DNA of 64,000 nucleotides from Chryseobacterium gleum. GTDB taxonomy: Bacteria; Bacteroidota; Bacteroidia; Flavobacteriales; Weeksellaceae. The DNA lies in the NCBI RefSeq assembly GCF_900636535.1, contig NZ_LR134289.1, positions 5,542,923 through 5,606,922 of the forward strand, written 5' to 3'. Shown here one piece after another: positions 1 through 8,200 of the stretch (within the stretch, counting starts at the first letter, position 1; every line of letters begins with the position of its first letter). The notes under the pieces are model-generated. The model was given only the letters and a program-made list of their open reading frames with translations, did not search any database and was not told where the DNA came from. The position numbers and the translations under genes are program-made.

Positions 1-26
1 TGTTCATCGGGGGTTTTATAATTCAT
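1..26 (-). CDS. trpB: tryptophan synthase beta subunit, first codons only
   Basis: Only the start of the gene lies in the window. Reading the minus strand from base 26 gives MNYKTPDE and the window edge cuts the next codon. Flavobacterial TrpB proteins usually begin MNYKxPDE, and the gene sits at the end of a trp operon, so the identity is likely though only eight residues are visible. TrpB joins indole and serine to form tryptophan. The start codon follows the stop codon of the upstream acetyltransferase gene by three bases, which suggests translational coupling. Confidence 0.75.
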
Positions 27-29
27 TTT

Positions 30-575
30 TTATTCTTTAGTTATTAAGTAAGCATTGTTTTGAGAACTAAGCTGGCTGAGCAGTTCTTTTCTTTCCTGCG
101 TTGTATGAAAAATCAGAATATCATCATCTTCAGAATTCACCCATTCCGAGCCGGTACTTTCTTTGATCATTTTGGCTTTGTCATGGAGGATTTCAATATC
201 ACATTTTTTATAAAAAGGACGAAGATCTGAATGACAGAAACCTATTGCCTCCAGATTTCTTTGTGTGGCATTTTCTTTAAAATGGCGAACCAACGCTGCT
301 CCATATCCTTTCTTTTTATGAGCGGAAACAAGTCCTACCACCTCCGCAAAGGAATATTCATTGTCTGCTATTTTTAAGGTGAAATCAAAATTCACCCGCA
401 TAACCGCCAGTACATTTTCATCCGCATCCAGCAGGAAATGAAATTCCGAATCTTTGAAAAAAGTAATAAAATAGGCAGATTTCATGGCGTTCCATGCAGA
501 AATATCCCATAGTTGCAAAATATGTTCTATTTCCCTTTCCCTTAAATCCTGAGTTTCTTTTATCTGATATTTCAT
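30..575 (-). CDS. GNAT-family N-acetyltransferase
   Basis: A 181-residue protein with a GNAT fold. The segment VVGLVSAHKKKGYGAALVRH (about residues 80-100) is the beta4-alpha3 acetyl-CoA pyrophosphate loop, with the basic, glycine-rich stretch KKKGYGAAL. The substrate cannot be told. The gene overlaps the preceding gene by 4 bases (ATGA) and ends 3 bases before trpB, so it should be translated within the trp operon although it has no known role in tryptophan synthesis. Confidence 0.8.
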   Translation of the reverse strand: MKYQIKETQDLREREIEHILQLWDISAWNAMKSAYFITFFKDSEFHFLLDADENVLAVMRVNFDFTLKIADNEYSFAEVVGLVSAHKKKGYGAALVRHFKENATQRNLEAIGFCHSDLRPFYKKCDIEILHDKAKMIKESTGSEWVNSEDDDILIFHTTQERKELLSQLSSQNNAYLITKE

Positions 576-1084
576 GGGTTTAAACTATTAATAAATGTAA
601 GATGGTAATCATATTGTTGTTTGGTGATCAGTTTTTTATAATATAACAACTCAATTTTGTGCAGTAAATCTATTAAGGTTGCTTTATCTATTTTTGACTG
701 ATACATCGTGATGGCAATTTCGAGATTATCAATCAAATAATAAGAATCAGAATCGTCATAAAGTAAAAATATTTTAGCATAAATTAATCCTAAGTCATAC
801 TTTACTACTGATCTGACATGGTTTTCTAAAAATTTATCCGAAATAATAACCAGGTAATAGCTGTTCCAAAGGCTGATTCTTTCAAAAAAATACTGGATGT
901 CTCCTTCTTCAAAATCTTTAATAATACAGATGAAATCAGACAATAATCCGCCTGCTTCCCAATGTTCCGTGTTACTGTCGTTTTCCGCAACAAAATGGTA
1001 CAGGGTCTGAATTTTTTCATTTCCGAATTTAGGCGGAAACAGTGTTTTGTAAAATGTCTTTTTTAGCAAATGTATATTCATCAT
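572..1084 (-). CDS. hypothetical protein within the trp operon
   Basis: A 170-residue, probably cytoplasmic protein rich in aromatic and charged residues, with predicted helices and no signal peptide or recognised domain. I do not recognise the family. It follows trpF by 15 bases and overlaps the GNAT gene by 4 bases, so it is part of the same transcript between trpF and trpB. The start could be either of two adjacent ATG codons. Confidence 0.7.
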   Translation of the reverse strand: MMNIHLLKKTFYKTLFPPKFGNEKIQTLYHFVAENDSNTEHWEAGGLLSDFICIIKDFEEGDIQYFFERISLWNSYYLVIISDKFLENHVRSVVKYDLGLIYAKIFLLYDDSDSYYLIDNLEIAITMYQSKIDKATLIDLLHKIELLYYKKLITKQQYDYHLTFINSLNP

Positions 1085-1099
1085 TGTGTGTTTTTTTAG

Positions 1100-1777
1100 T
1101 TATTTATTGTGTTGACAGAGGCTTTTAAATTCTCTTATCCTGTCAATGTTTTTATGGCCGGGCTCTGTTTCAAATTTTGAATTGATATCCAATGCAAAAG
1201 GCTGTTGCTTCAGCATTTCAATATTTTCAATGTTGTCTTCTGAAATGCCACCGCTTAAAAAGTAGGGCAGTGGAATCTCAAGTTCATTCAGGATATTCCA
1301 GTCAAATTGTTTTCCTGTTCCTCCAAAGGCTTTGCTGTCAGTATCAAAAAGAAAATAGGTGATAGGTTGCAGATTACGGATTGTCCTCTGAAAGTTAAAA
1401 ATCTGCGTTATTTTCATTTTATTTTCAACTGCATTGTTTCCTATTCTGATGACTTTAATAATACCGACTTCAGGGTTCAGCTTTTGTCTTAGTTCAACAA
1501 TGAAATCATCACTTTCATCGCCATGAAGCTGAACAAAATTTAATCCGGCCTTTTGCACCATCTGTAGAATGATATCCAATTCTTCATTGACGAAAACACC
1601 TGTTTTTCCATGATGATCAATAGCTGAGATCTCTTCCGCACTCAAATGATTCAAGACATATCTGGGTGATTTTTCATAGAAGATAAAACCGAGGAAATCT
1701 ACATTCATAGAAATCAATTCCTGAATCTGGTCCGGTTTTGTGAGTCCGCAGACTTTGAGCTGAGGTTGCAGGTTCAT
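1100..1777 (-). CDS. trpF: phosphoribosylanthranilate isomerase
   Basis: Converts N-(5-phosphoribosyl)anthranilate to the carboxyphenylamino-deoxyribulose phosphate used by TrpC. The 225-residue TIM barrel begins with KVCGLTKPDQ, which holds the catalytic Cys, and continues with VDFLGFIFYEKSPRYV, FVQLHGDES, FLFDTDSKAFGGTGKQFDW (catalytic Asp and phosphate site) and FLSGGI. Length is normal for the family. It is 14 bases after trpC in the operon. Confidence 0.96.
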   Translation of the reverse strand: MNLQPQLKVCGLTKPDQIQELISMNVDFLGFIFYEKSPRYVLNHLSAEEISAIDHHGKTGVFVNEELDIILQMVQKAGLNFVQLHGDESDDFIVELRQKLNPEVGIIKVIRIGNNAVENKMKITQIFNFQRTIRNLQPITYFLFDTDSKAFGGTGKQFDWNILNELEIPLPYFLSGGISEDNIENIEMLKQQPFALDINSKFETEPGHKNIDRIREFKSLCQHNK

Positions 1778-1791
1778 TACTAATTATTATT

Positions 1792-2565
1792 TTAAATTTG
1801 AGAAGCAAATTCTTCAAACGCTTTGGCCGGATTTGTATTTTTCATAAAATATTCACCCATCAGGAAGCTGTCAAATCCTTTTTCTTTTAAAAATTGAAAA
1901 TCTTCCAGACTGTAAATACCGCTTTCTGCAACCGACAAAACGCCTTTTGGAAGCTGGTTTTTCAGCTGAACCGAATGCTGCAGATCTACTTTAAAATCTT
2001 TAAGATTCCTGTTATTGATCCCAACTAAGTCGATTTTTGAATTGAAATGTTTCAGTTCATCTTCGGTATGAATTTCCAGCAAAACCTCCATTTTCAGTTC
2101 GTGGGCTAAGTCTGTAAATTCCTGAACCTGAGCTGGTGAAAGGCAGGATGCGATCAGTAGTACAACATCAGCACCAATACTTTTAGCTTCATAAAACTGG
2201 TATGCATCAATCATGAAATCTTTACGCAGAATCGGTATGTTGATGTCATTTCTTACACTGAGAACATCATTTAAATTTCCTCCGAAAAAATCATGATCAG
2301 TGAGGATAGAAATTCCACTGGCTCCAAATTTTTCGTAAGCAGAAACAACTTCTAAAGGCTCAGCATTATTGTTGATGATTCCTTTTGATGGTGACTGTCT
2401 CTTAAACTCAGCGATAATTCCACTTTTATTTTTGATGGATTCTTTCAGTGAATATGTTGGCCTTCCAAAAAAAGCGGTGTCTTTTAATCGGTCAAGGGAA
2501 ATGCGTAATTTTGCTGCAGTAACTTCCTCTTTTTTTCGTTCAATAATTTTATCCAGTATAGTCAT
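1792..2565 (-). CDS. trpC: indole-3-glycerol phosphate synthase
   Basis: Closes the indole ring to form indole-3-glycerol phosphate. At 257 residues it is a normal single-function TrpC. Visible motifs are IIAEFKRQSPSKG (catalytic Lys), ISILTDHDFFGG, PILRKDFMIDAYQ, DVVLLIASCL, VGINNRNLKDF and VAESGI. It follows trpD after an unusually long 192-base gap that carries a repeat-like sequence. Confidence 0.97.
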   Translation of the reverse strand: MTILDKIIERKKEEVTAAKLRISLDRLKDTAFFGRPTYSLKESIKNKSGIIAEFKRQSPSKGIINNNAEPLEVVSAYEKFGASGISILTDHDFFGGNLNDVLSVRNDINIPILRKDFMIDAYQFYEAKSIGADVVLLIASCLSPAQVQEFTDLAHELKMEVLLEIHTEDELKHFNSKIDLVGINNRNLKDFKVDLQHSVQLKNQLPKGVLSVAESGIYSLEDFQFLKEKGFDSFLMGEYFMKNTNPAKAFEEFASQI

Positions 2566-2757
2566 TTTGTGTGTTAAAATTTAATCAATAATTGTTTTAT
2601 TTGAACCTTTTTAAACTTTTCCTTTTTTGAAACATTAAGATTGTAGTAAGGTGTTAAGATTATTAAGATGAGCTTTGCTTTAACTTAAAATCAGAATGAT
2701 TAATCTTAACTACTCTTCATCGCTTAAAAGCTCTTAACGGTTTAAAAAATAATATAA
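2566..2757. repeat. repeat-like spacer inside the trp operon
   Basis: The only long gap among the trpEGDCF genes. It holds several copies of TTAAGATT-like words on one side (about 2634-2665) and their complements, such as TTAATCTTAAC, on the other (about 2700-2712), so the transcript could form a weak hairpin. There is no U-tract and no credible ORF. It is probably a dispersed intergenic element that did not break the operon. Confidence 0.4.
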
Positions 2758-3789
2758 CTAATTAATTAAAAGGTTAAAACTATTCAATGCTTTTCCTTTC
2801 AGCAGGCTTTCCTGGGCTAACAGCAGGCAGTCATCATACGACCCGAATTTATAGGTGTTGTAAAGTGCTGTTGATGCATTGGCAAGGATTACAGAGTTCT
2901 GCTGTTCTGTACCTTTTCCCTCCAAAATATTCATAAATATTTTTGCGGTTTCCTGAATGGAGTTTCCTGCTTTAATATCTTCCAGCGTTACCGGATTGAA
3001 ACCTAAATCTTCAGCAGAATAGATTTCCTCACCGTTTTTGGTAATGATCTTGCTGTCGCCGGTAAGGCTTATCTCATCATATCCGTCCAGACCATGAACC
3101 AGAATAAATTCACGTTCATCCTTTTGAAGAAGATACTGGTAAATCCTGGCAATTTCAAGATTATATACTCCGATCATTGAATATTTAGGTTTTGCAGGAT
3201 TCACTAACGGACCCAACAGATTAAAAAATGTTCTTAATCCCAGAGATTTTCTCAACAAGCCCACGGATTGCAGCGCAGGATGGAAGTAAGGAGCATGCAA
3301 AAAGCAGATGTTGGCTCTTTCAAGATCCTCATTCAATTGTTCCGAGTTGTTTTTAAACTGATATCCTAATTCTTCCAGTACATTGGATGAACCTGTAGTG
3401 GTAGAAGCTCCGTAATTTCCATGTTTTGTTACCCTTTGGCCGGCTCCGGCCACTACAAAGCTGGCGAGTGTAGAGATATTGATCGTATCTTTTCCATCAC
3501 CTCCTGTACCTACAATATCAATGGCATCACTGGAATCGATGTCTACAGAAACAGCCATCTGTAGTAAAGCCTCTCTGAAGCCTTCCAGTTCTTTCAGGGT
3601 AATATTTCTCATCAGGAAAACACTGATAAAGGCCGTAACCTCTGCGGAGTTGAACTTATTCTGAGCAATTTCAATCATTGTAGCCTTGGCTTCTGATTTT
3701 GAAAGCGTATTATGATTAAACAGGTATTGCAGTATTTCTTTCATTTGAGGTGCTTTTATGGTTGCTGAAGGGTTTTCTGAAGTTTTCAT
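2758..3789 (-). CDS. trpD: anthranilate phosphoribosyltransferase
   Basis: Transfers the phosphoribosyl group of PRPP to anthranilate. The 343-residue protein shows DIVGTGGDGKDTINIST (PRPP/Mg site), KHGNYGASTTTGSSNVLEEL, and LGPLVNPAKP. The chosen ATG overlaps the end of trpG by 4 bases (ATGA), a typical coupling. An internal Met at residue 16 (MKEILQYLF) matches where many family members start, so the first 15 residues may be an extension. Confidence 0.96.
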   Translation of the reverse strand: MKTSENPSATIKAPQMKEILQYLFNHNTLSKSEAKATMIEIAQNKFNSAEVTAFISVFLMRNITLKELEGFREALLQMAVSVDIDSSDAIDIVGTGGDGKDTINISTLASFVVAGAGQRVTKHGNYGASTTTGSSNVLEELGYQFKNNSEQLNEDLERANICFLHAPYFHPALQSVGLLRKSLGLRTFFNLLGPLVNPAKPKYSMIGVYNLEIARIYQYLLQKDEREFILVHGLDGYDEISLTGDSKIITKNGEEIYSAEDLGFNPVTLEDIKAGNSIQETAKIFMNILEGKGTEQQNSVILANASTALYNTYKFGSYDDCLLLAQESLLKGKALNSFNLLIN

Positions 3790-4388
3790 GACAATAGGAA
3801 ATTTTTAATGATCACTTCACCTTCCGGCGTTAAAATGCTTTCAGGGTGAAACTGTACGCCATGTACATCATATGTTTTGTGCTGTAAAGCCATGATCATT
3901 CCGTCTTTATCTACAGCAGTGATTTCCAGCTCTTCCGGGAAACCTTCGGGATTTACTGCCCAGCTGTGGTATCTTCCCACTTCCAATCCTGAATCCAAAT
4001 CTTTGAAAAGTTTGGTATTTTCTTTCACCAGCTCAGTTGTGGTAGCTACTCCGTGAAAGATTTCAGACAGGTTGATCAGGCTTCCCCCGAAAGCTTCTGC
4101 GATAGCCTGCTGTCCGAGACATACGCCAAAGATGCTTTTTGTAGGAGCATATTCTTTAATTAGGTCTAATAAAATACCTGCTTCTTCAGGAATTCCAGGG
4201 CCGGGAGAAAGAATGATTTTGTCATATTTTCCGACTTCTTCCAGAGTGATTTCGTCATTTCTTACCACATCTACTTTTTGATTCAGAATTCTTTCAATAA
4301 TCTGGACAAGATTATAGGTAAAACTGTCATAGTTGTCGAAAACGAGAACTTTAAGCTGTGGCTGCTGAGTATTTATAGTGTTGTTCAT
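3786..4388 (-). CDS. trpG: anthranilate synthase glutamine amidotransferase subunit
   Basis: Supplies ammonia from glutamine to TrpE. A 200-residue class I amidotransferase: DNYDSFTYNLVQ at the N-terminus, the nucleophile elbow GVCLGQQAIAEAFGG, and the His-Glu pair in VQFHPESIL. PabA-type proteins look alike and may be shared with folate synthesis, but the position between trpE and trpD supports the Trp role. Confidence 0.94.
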   Translation of the reverse strand: MNNTINTQQPQLKVLVFDNYDSFTYNLVQIIERILNQKVDVVRNDEITLEEVGKYDKIILSPGPGIPEEAGILLDLIKEYAPTKSIFGVCLGQQAIAEAFGGSLINLSEIFHGVATTTELVKENTKLFKDLDSGLEVGRYHSWAVNPEGFPEELEITAVDKDGMIMALQHKTYDVHGVQFHPESILTPEGEVIIKNFLLS

Positions 4389-4448
4389 TGTTTTTTTTGT
4401 TAGATAGTTGCCGATTGTTTTTTTGTTGCTGGTTGATAGCTGGCGAGT

Positions 4449-5873
4449 TTATTTTTCGACTATTTTTTCTGCTTTTTCAACTGCTTTTTTCAGGGCGTTC
4501 AGTTTGTTGTTAACCTCCTGCAGTTCATTTTCAGGGACAGATTTTGCCACCAATCCGGCACCTGCCTGATAAAATAATGTATTGTTTTTACTTAAGAAAG
4601 TTCTGATCATAATGGCCTGATTGCAGGTTCCGTTCAATCCTATAATTCCGATACAGCCACCGTAATACCCACGGGAATCTTTCTCATATTGATTGATCAA
4701 CTGAAGCGCTTTATGCTTCGGTGCACCGCTTAATGTTCCCTGAGGAAATGTGGCAGACACCATTTCAAGAGGATTAATGTCATCAGAAACATCTGCAGTC
4801 ACTTCACTTACCATGTGAATTACATGAGAGAACAGCTGGATTTCTTTAAGTTTGGTCACCGTTACATTTTTCCCAAGCTTTCCAAGATCATTTCTCGCAA
4901 GATCCACCAGCATGGTATGTTCTGCATTTTCTTTAGGATCTGCCTTTAAAACTTCAATCGCCTGAAGGTCAGCTTCAAAATTCCCTGTTCTTTTTGATGT
5001 TCCGGCAATCGGATGGATGATGGCTTTATTGTTTTTAATGATTAACTGACTTTCAGGGCTGGAACCAAATAATTTATAATTTCCGTAATCAAAATAGAAG
5101 AGATAAGGGGAAGGGTTAATATTTCTCAAAGCACGGTAAACATTGAATTCATCTCCTTTGAATTTCTGTTCAAATCGTCTGCTTAGAACCAATTGAAAAA
5201 CATCTCCGCGCATACAATGTTTCTGGGCTGTTTTTACCAGTTCAATATATTCTTCATCTGTAATATTGGAGGTTTCCTCACTTGTTTTCTCGAAAGGATA
5301 AACAGGAGTATTCTGATTTTTAATAAGGTTTTCCAAAAGGTGAAGCTCAGATTTTACTCCATCAATAAAATTCTCGATAAGATACATCTCATCATTGAAA
5401 TGATTGATAGCAATCACATATTGGTATAATCTGTATCTCAGGACAGGAATTTCAACTTCTTTGCTTTGTGCTTTAAGGTTTATGTTTTCGAAAAACTGTA
5501 CGGCTTCAAAGCTTGTATACCCAAAAAGGCTCTGAGCGGTCTGCTCTATTGCGTCATTGGTGGGTTCACATTTGAAAATATTGCGGAAATCTTCAAAAAT
5601 ATCTGTGATATTTCGTTCCATAATAAACTGCTTTACAGGAGCAGATGCAGGAAGTTTAATTTCGTATTCATTGAGGTTTTTTACTTCAATTCCGGCAATC
5701 GCATTTACCGCAATAAAGGAAAAGTTATTATCAATGCTTTTTGAATCTGAACTTTCCAGAAGAATCGTATCACGGAATTTATCCCTGATCTTGAGGTAAA
5801 TATTCATGGGAGTATGAAGGTCTCCCAGTGTTTTTTTCGAAACAGTTTTTATTTTGATTGTGTCTGTAAACAT
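4449..5873 (-). CDS. trpE: anthranilate synthase component I
   Basis: Makes anthranilate from chorismate with TrpG. The 474-residue protein has the LLESSD motif near residue 40, which belongs to the tryptophan feedback site, and the chorismate-binding core NPSPYLFYFDYG, IAGTSKRTG, DPKENAEHTMLVDLARNDLG and GTLSGAPKHKALQLI. It is the first structural gene after the leader peptide and attenuator, so it should be controlled by both attenuation and end-product inhibition. Confidence 0.96.
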   Translation of the reverse strand: MFTDTIKIKTVSKKTLGDLHTPMNIYLKIRDKFRDTILLESSDSKSIDNNFSFIAVNAIAGIEVKNLNEYEIKLPASAPVKQFIMERNITDIFEDFRNIFKCEPTNDAIEQTAQSLFGYTSFEAVQFFENINLKAQSKEVEIPVLRYRLYQYVIAINHFNDEMYLIENFIDGVKSELHLLENLIKNQNTPVYPFEKTSEETSNITDEEYIELVKTAQKHCMRGDVFQLVLSRRFEQKFKGDEFNVYRALRNINPSPYLFYFDYGNYKLFGSSPESQLIIKNNKAIIHPIAGTSKRTGNFEADLQAIEVLKADPKENAEHTMLVDLARNDLGKLGKNVTVTKLKEIQLFSHVIHMVSEVTADVSDDINPLEMVSATFPQGTLSGAPKHKALQLINQYEKDSRGYYGGCIGIIGLNGTCNQAIMIRTFLSKNNTLFYQAGAGLVAKSVPENELQEVNNKLNALKKAVEKAEKIVEK

Positions 5874-5903
5874 CTTTTTGTTTTTATTGGTAAGATTTAT
5901 GAA

Positions 5904-5937
5904 TAAAAAAAGGCTTCAACGGTATCCGTCAAAGCCT
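5904..5937 (-). terminator. trp attenuator terminator
   Basis: On the minus strand AGGCTTTGACGG, loop ATA, CCGTTGAAGCCT forms a 12-bp stem with two G-U pairs. A run of T follows directly. It lies between the Trp-codon leader peptide and trpE, where an attenuator belongs, about 30 bases before the trpE start. I could not resolve a convincing competing antiterminator by eye. Confidence 0.88.
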
Positions 5938-5968
5938 ATATATTGTTTTTTGATTATTTCTGCTGTAA

Positions 5969-6037
5969 TTAACAACATGACAATACCTTCAGACCCGACG
6001 AAGAGTTTGAAAGCCACCACCAATTATTGTTATTCAT
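5969..6037 (-). CDS. trpL: trp operon leader peptide with Trp-Trp-Trp
   Basis: A 22-codon reading frame starting ATG at 6037 encodes a peptide beginning MNNNNWWWLSNSSS and ending SCC before TAA. Three consecutive TGG codons (6014-6022) in so short a peptide, followed 30 bases later by a terminator hairpin and then trpE, are the classic layout for ribosome-mediated attenuation: scarce charged tRNA-Trp stalls the ribosome and lets transcription continue. A -7 box lies just upstream. Confidence 0.88.
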   Translation of the reverse strand: MNNNNWWWLSNSSSGLKVLSCC

Positions 6038-6050
6038 ATTTAACATGGGA

Positions 6051-6058
6051 CAAATGTA
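6051..6058 (-). promoter_or_regulatory. trp operon -7 box
   Basis: Minus-strand TACATTTG matches the flavobacterial TAnnTTTG consensus. Transcription would start near 6045, giving the leader peptide a 5' untranslated region of only about 8 bases. No TTG is seen at the expected -33 spacing. Confidence 0.5.
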
Positions 6059-6122
6059 GAAATTTTTTTGATACCAGGACGAAAAAAAATCAGAAAATAA
6101 AAAAACTTAACATAAGAATCTC

Positions 6123-6764
6123 CTATTTAAGCTGTTTGAGCTCCTGTCGCAATTCCTCGATTTTCTTATTGTAATTTTCATCATCATAGTCTTTCACATA
6201 ATTTTCAAGGGCATCAATATATTCTTTAATGAATTCCTTATTCGTCCTGTCTGCCTCGTATTTGATTTTTGCAGAATTAACAGGAGCCAGTTTTTCATTC
6301 TGTAGTAAAATTTTTCCTTCCCTGGATTGGTCATAAAGGATGACAATATTTTTTTCATAGCCCGGAATGTATTTTACAGGTATATCCTTATCACCAGGTA
6401 TTCTGATCGAATTTCTGATAGGGTAGATGGCTGCAGTAGTGGTAGAGAAAAAAGTAGTGGTATACTTTCCGTCCTGTTTTTTCACAATGGCTTCGTAATC
6501 ATGAATGTACATGTCATTCAGAGTAGAATTTGTTTCTACATCAGAGGTGATAATAGCTGTGCTTTCAACACCATATTTGTTTAAAAACCACGCATTCAGG
6601 AATTGTCCTCCGAATCCGTTTAATATTGCCAGAGGAATGATAGGAATTAAAAGCCAGGCTTTTTTGGTCAGGTATGAAAGTCCTCCAAAGAATACCAGCA
6701 GAAGGATCACAGTATAAAAACCATGATGACTGATGAAAAACAGAATTTTTGAAATTAAAACCAT
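6123..6764 (-). CDS. membrane protein, DUF3592-like
   Basis: A 213-residue protein with two or three hydrophobic segments in the first 65 residues, then a soluble domain containing ESTAIITSDVE, DYEAIVKKQDGKY and DIPVKYIPGYEKNIV, an arrangement resembling DUF3592 proteins, and a charged helical C-terminal tail. Function is unknown. It lies alone between the trp promoter and a palindromic element. Confidence 0.6.
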   Translation of the reverse strand: MVLISKILFFISHHGFYTVILLLVFFGGLSYLTKKAWLLIPIIPLAILNGFGGQFLNAWFLNKYGVESTAIITSDVETNSTLNDMYIHDYEAIVKKQDGKYTTTFFSTTTAAIYPIRNSIRIPGDKDIPVKYIPGYEKNIVILYDQSREGKILLQNEKLAPVNSAKIKYEADRTNKEFIKEYIDALENYVKDYDDENYNKKIEELRQELKQLK

Positions 6765-6796
6765 GGATTAAAGATAACTATAATAATCTTTTATTT

Positions 6797-6945
6797 AAAC
6801 GCTATGTTCGCAAAGATGTTATTAAATAACTGTTAAAACGATTGCAAGGGCGTTTCCCTCAGCAAAAGACGTTGTCATTAGCTGAACGAAGTGCCCTTGC
6901 GAACCAATAGGGTTTTATGATAATTACTTTGCGAACATAGCGTTT
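6797..6945. repeat. 149-bp nested palindromic element
   Basis: A perfect 19-base inverted repeat (6797-6815 and 6927-6945, arm AACGCTATGTTCGCAAAG plus one base) encloses a second pair, GCAAGGGC and GCCCTTGC, and an inner TCAGC/GCTGA pair. The whole element can fold as one long hairpin or cruciform. It ends 8 bases from the stop codon of the cupin gene. There is no T-run to make it a standard terminator. It looks like a MITE or large REP-type element. Confidence 0.7.
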
Positions 6946-6952
6946 GAACTAT

Positions 6953-7405
6953 TTATTGTACCGGCTCAGACAAAGGAGTGTCAGGCGTTCCACTGTAGAA
7001 AACAATCAGGGTTGCTCCCTGGTCGCCGGTTTTACCCCTGTGGCCGGTATTAACCATTTCAGGTAGTACCTGACCTTTTCTTACCCATTGTGTTTTGCCG
7101 TCTTCTTTTCTTTCAATCTGGATTTCGCCTTTTTCTACATATGCTGCATTAATGACCGGATGTTTATGCCAGTTCAGAGCCGAATTGGGAGGGACGGCAA
7201 TTTTAAGAACTGAGATTTCCGGCTGTGATGAAGGATAGGCGGGATACGTTGTTCCGTCCCAGGATTTTGTTGTTTTTAAAAGCGTTACCGATTCAATTTT
7301 ATCAGAATATTCTGATTGCGGCTCGTTTGAGGAGTTGTCACATGACAGAAGGAGGGAAGCCAATACAACAAAGAGCGTTGTACCTGATACATTTTTTTTA
7401 ATCAT
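6953..7405 (-). CDS. cupin-domain lipoprotein
   Basis: A 150-residue protein with a type II signal peptide whose lipobox LLLSC gives a lipid-modified Cys at about residue 22. A single cupin domain follows: LNWHKHPVINAAYVEKGEI carries the HxH and Glu metal ligands of cupin motif 1, and LIVFYSG matches the end of the barrel. The bound metal and activity are not known. It is probably anchored in an envelope membrane. Confidence 0.8.
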   Translation of the reverse strand: MIKKNVSGTTLFVVLASLLLSCDNSSNEPQSEYSDKIESVTLLKTTKSWDGTTYPAYPSSQPEISVLKIAVPPNSALNWHKHPVINAAYVEKGEIQIERKEDGKTQWVRKGQVLPEMVNTGHRGKTGDQGATLIVFYSGTPDTPLSEPVQ

Positions 7406-7604
7406 ACATTTTCAATTAATATGTTGAGTGTTGGTTCGGATTATCCGATTTGCAAAAATAACAACTTATTTAAAATTCTCCGATGTTTGAATTATTTTTA
7501 TTGTTTGATTAAGATGATGGCCTTAAAAATATTTCCTCAAAGAAAACATTTGTCATAAGTTTAAAAGTTTATTTTTTATATTTTTGCTTCCAAATTAGAA
7601 AAAA

Positions 7605-7823
7605 ATGAAAAAAGTATTAGCAATCGCATTTATCGGAGGTTTATTATTGACAGGCTGCAAAAAAAAGCCGGATCACTCTTTACAGGATAGCAACACAATG
7701 CTTGAGGAACCGGAAGCAACTACAGTTGTAGATTCTACTGCTAAAACTGCTGCTCCAGCTGCTGCAACTCCGGCTGCACCTGCACCTGAAGCTGCTAAAA
7801 CAGATTCTACAGCGAAGAAATAA
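7605..7823 (+). CDS. small Ala/Pro-rich lipoprotein
   Basis: A 72-residue protein with signal peptide MKKVLAIAFIGGLLLTGC (lipobox LTGC), then a low-complexity tail of Ala, Pro, Thr and Lys with repeated DSTAK words. No domain is recognisable. Its stop overlaps the start of the downstream cytochrome c gene (TAATG), so the two are one transcript. A TATTTTTG box at 7579-7586 may be its -7 element. Confidence 0.75.
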   Translation: MKKVLAIAFIGGLLLTGCKKKPDHSLQDSNTMLEEPEATTVVDSTAKTAAPAAATPAAPAPEAAKTDSTAKK

Positions 7824-8197
7824 TGAAAAAAATACTTTTGGCAGGAATAACGGGTCTTGTGATTCTTTCCTGTTCTAAAAAAGAAAATACAGCAGAAGTG
7901 GCAGCTTCTTCTGAAACGTCTACTGTTTCAGAACCGGCAAAATCTAATCTTTCCGGTGATCAGATCATCGAAACATTGGATTGCTCAGGATGTCACTCTG
8001 TGAATGAAAGAATGGTAGGACCTTCTTATAAGGAAATTGCAGGGAAATATTCTGAAAAGGATACCGAGCTGCTTGCTTCCAAAATTATAGAAGGCGGAAG
8101 TGGAGTATGGGGAAGTGTGCCTATGGCTGCCCATCCACAGGTGTCAAAAGAAGATGCCAAAAAAATGGTGGAATATATTTTGAGTCAGAAGAAATAA
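7823..8197 (+). CDS. class I cytochrome c lipoprotein
   Basis: A 124-residue lipoprotein (lipobox ILSC) with one haem c site, CSGCH, and a later Met in SVPMAAHP as the likely sixth ligand, as in small c551/c552-type electron carriers. The region between signal peptide and haem domain is a Ser/Thr/Glu-rich linker. It probably carries electrons at the membrane surface. It is coupled to the preceding small lipoprotein. Confidence 0.88.
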   Translation: MKKILLAGITGLVILSCSKKENTAEVAASSETSTVSEPAKSNLSGDQIIETLDCSGCHSVNERMVGPSYKEIAGKYSEKDTELLASKIIEGGSGVWGSVPMAAHPQVSKEDAKKMVEYILSQKK

Positions 8198-8200
8198 AAT

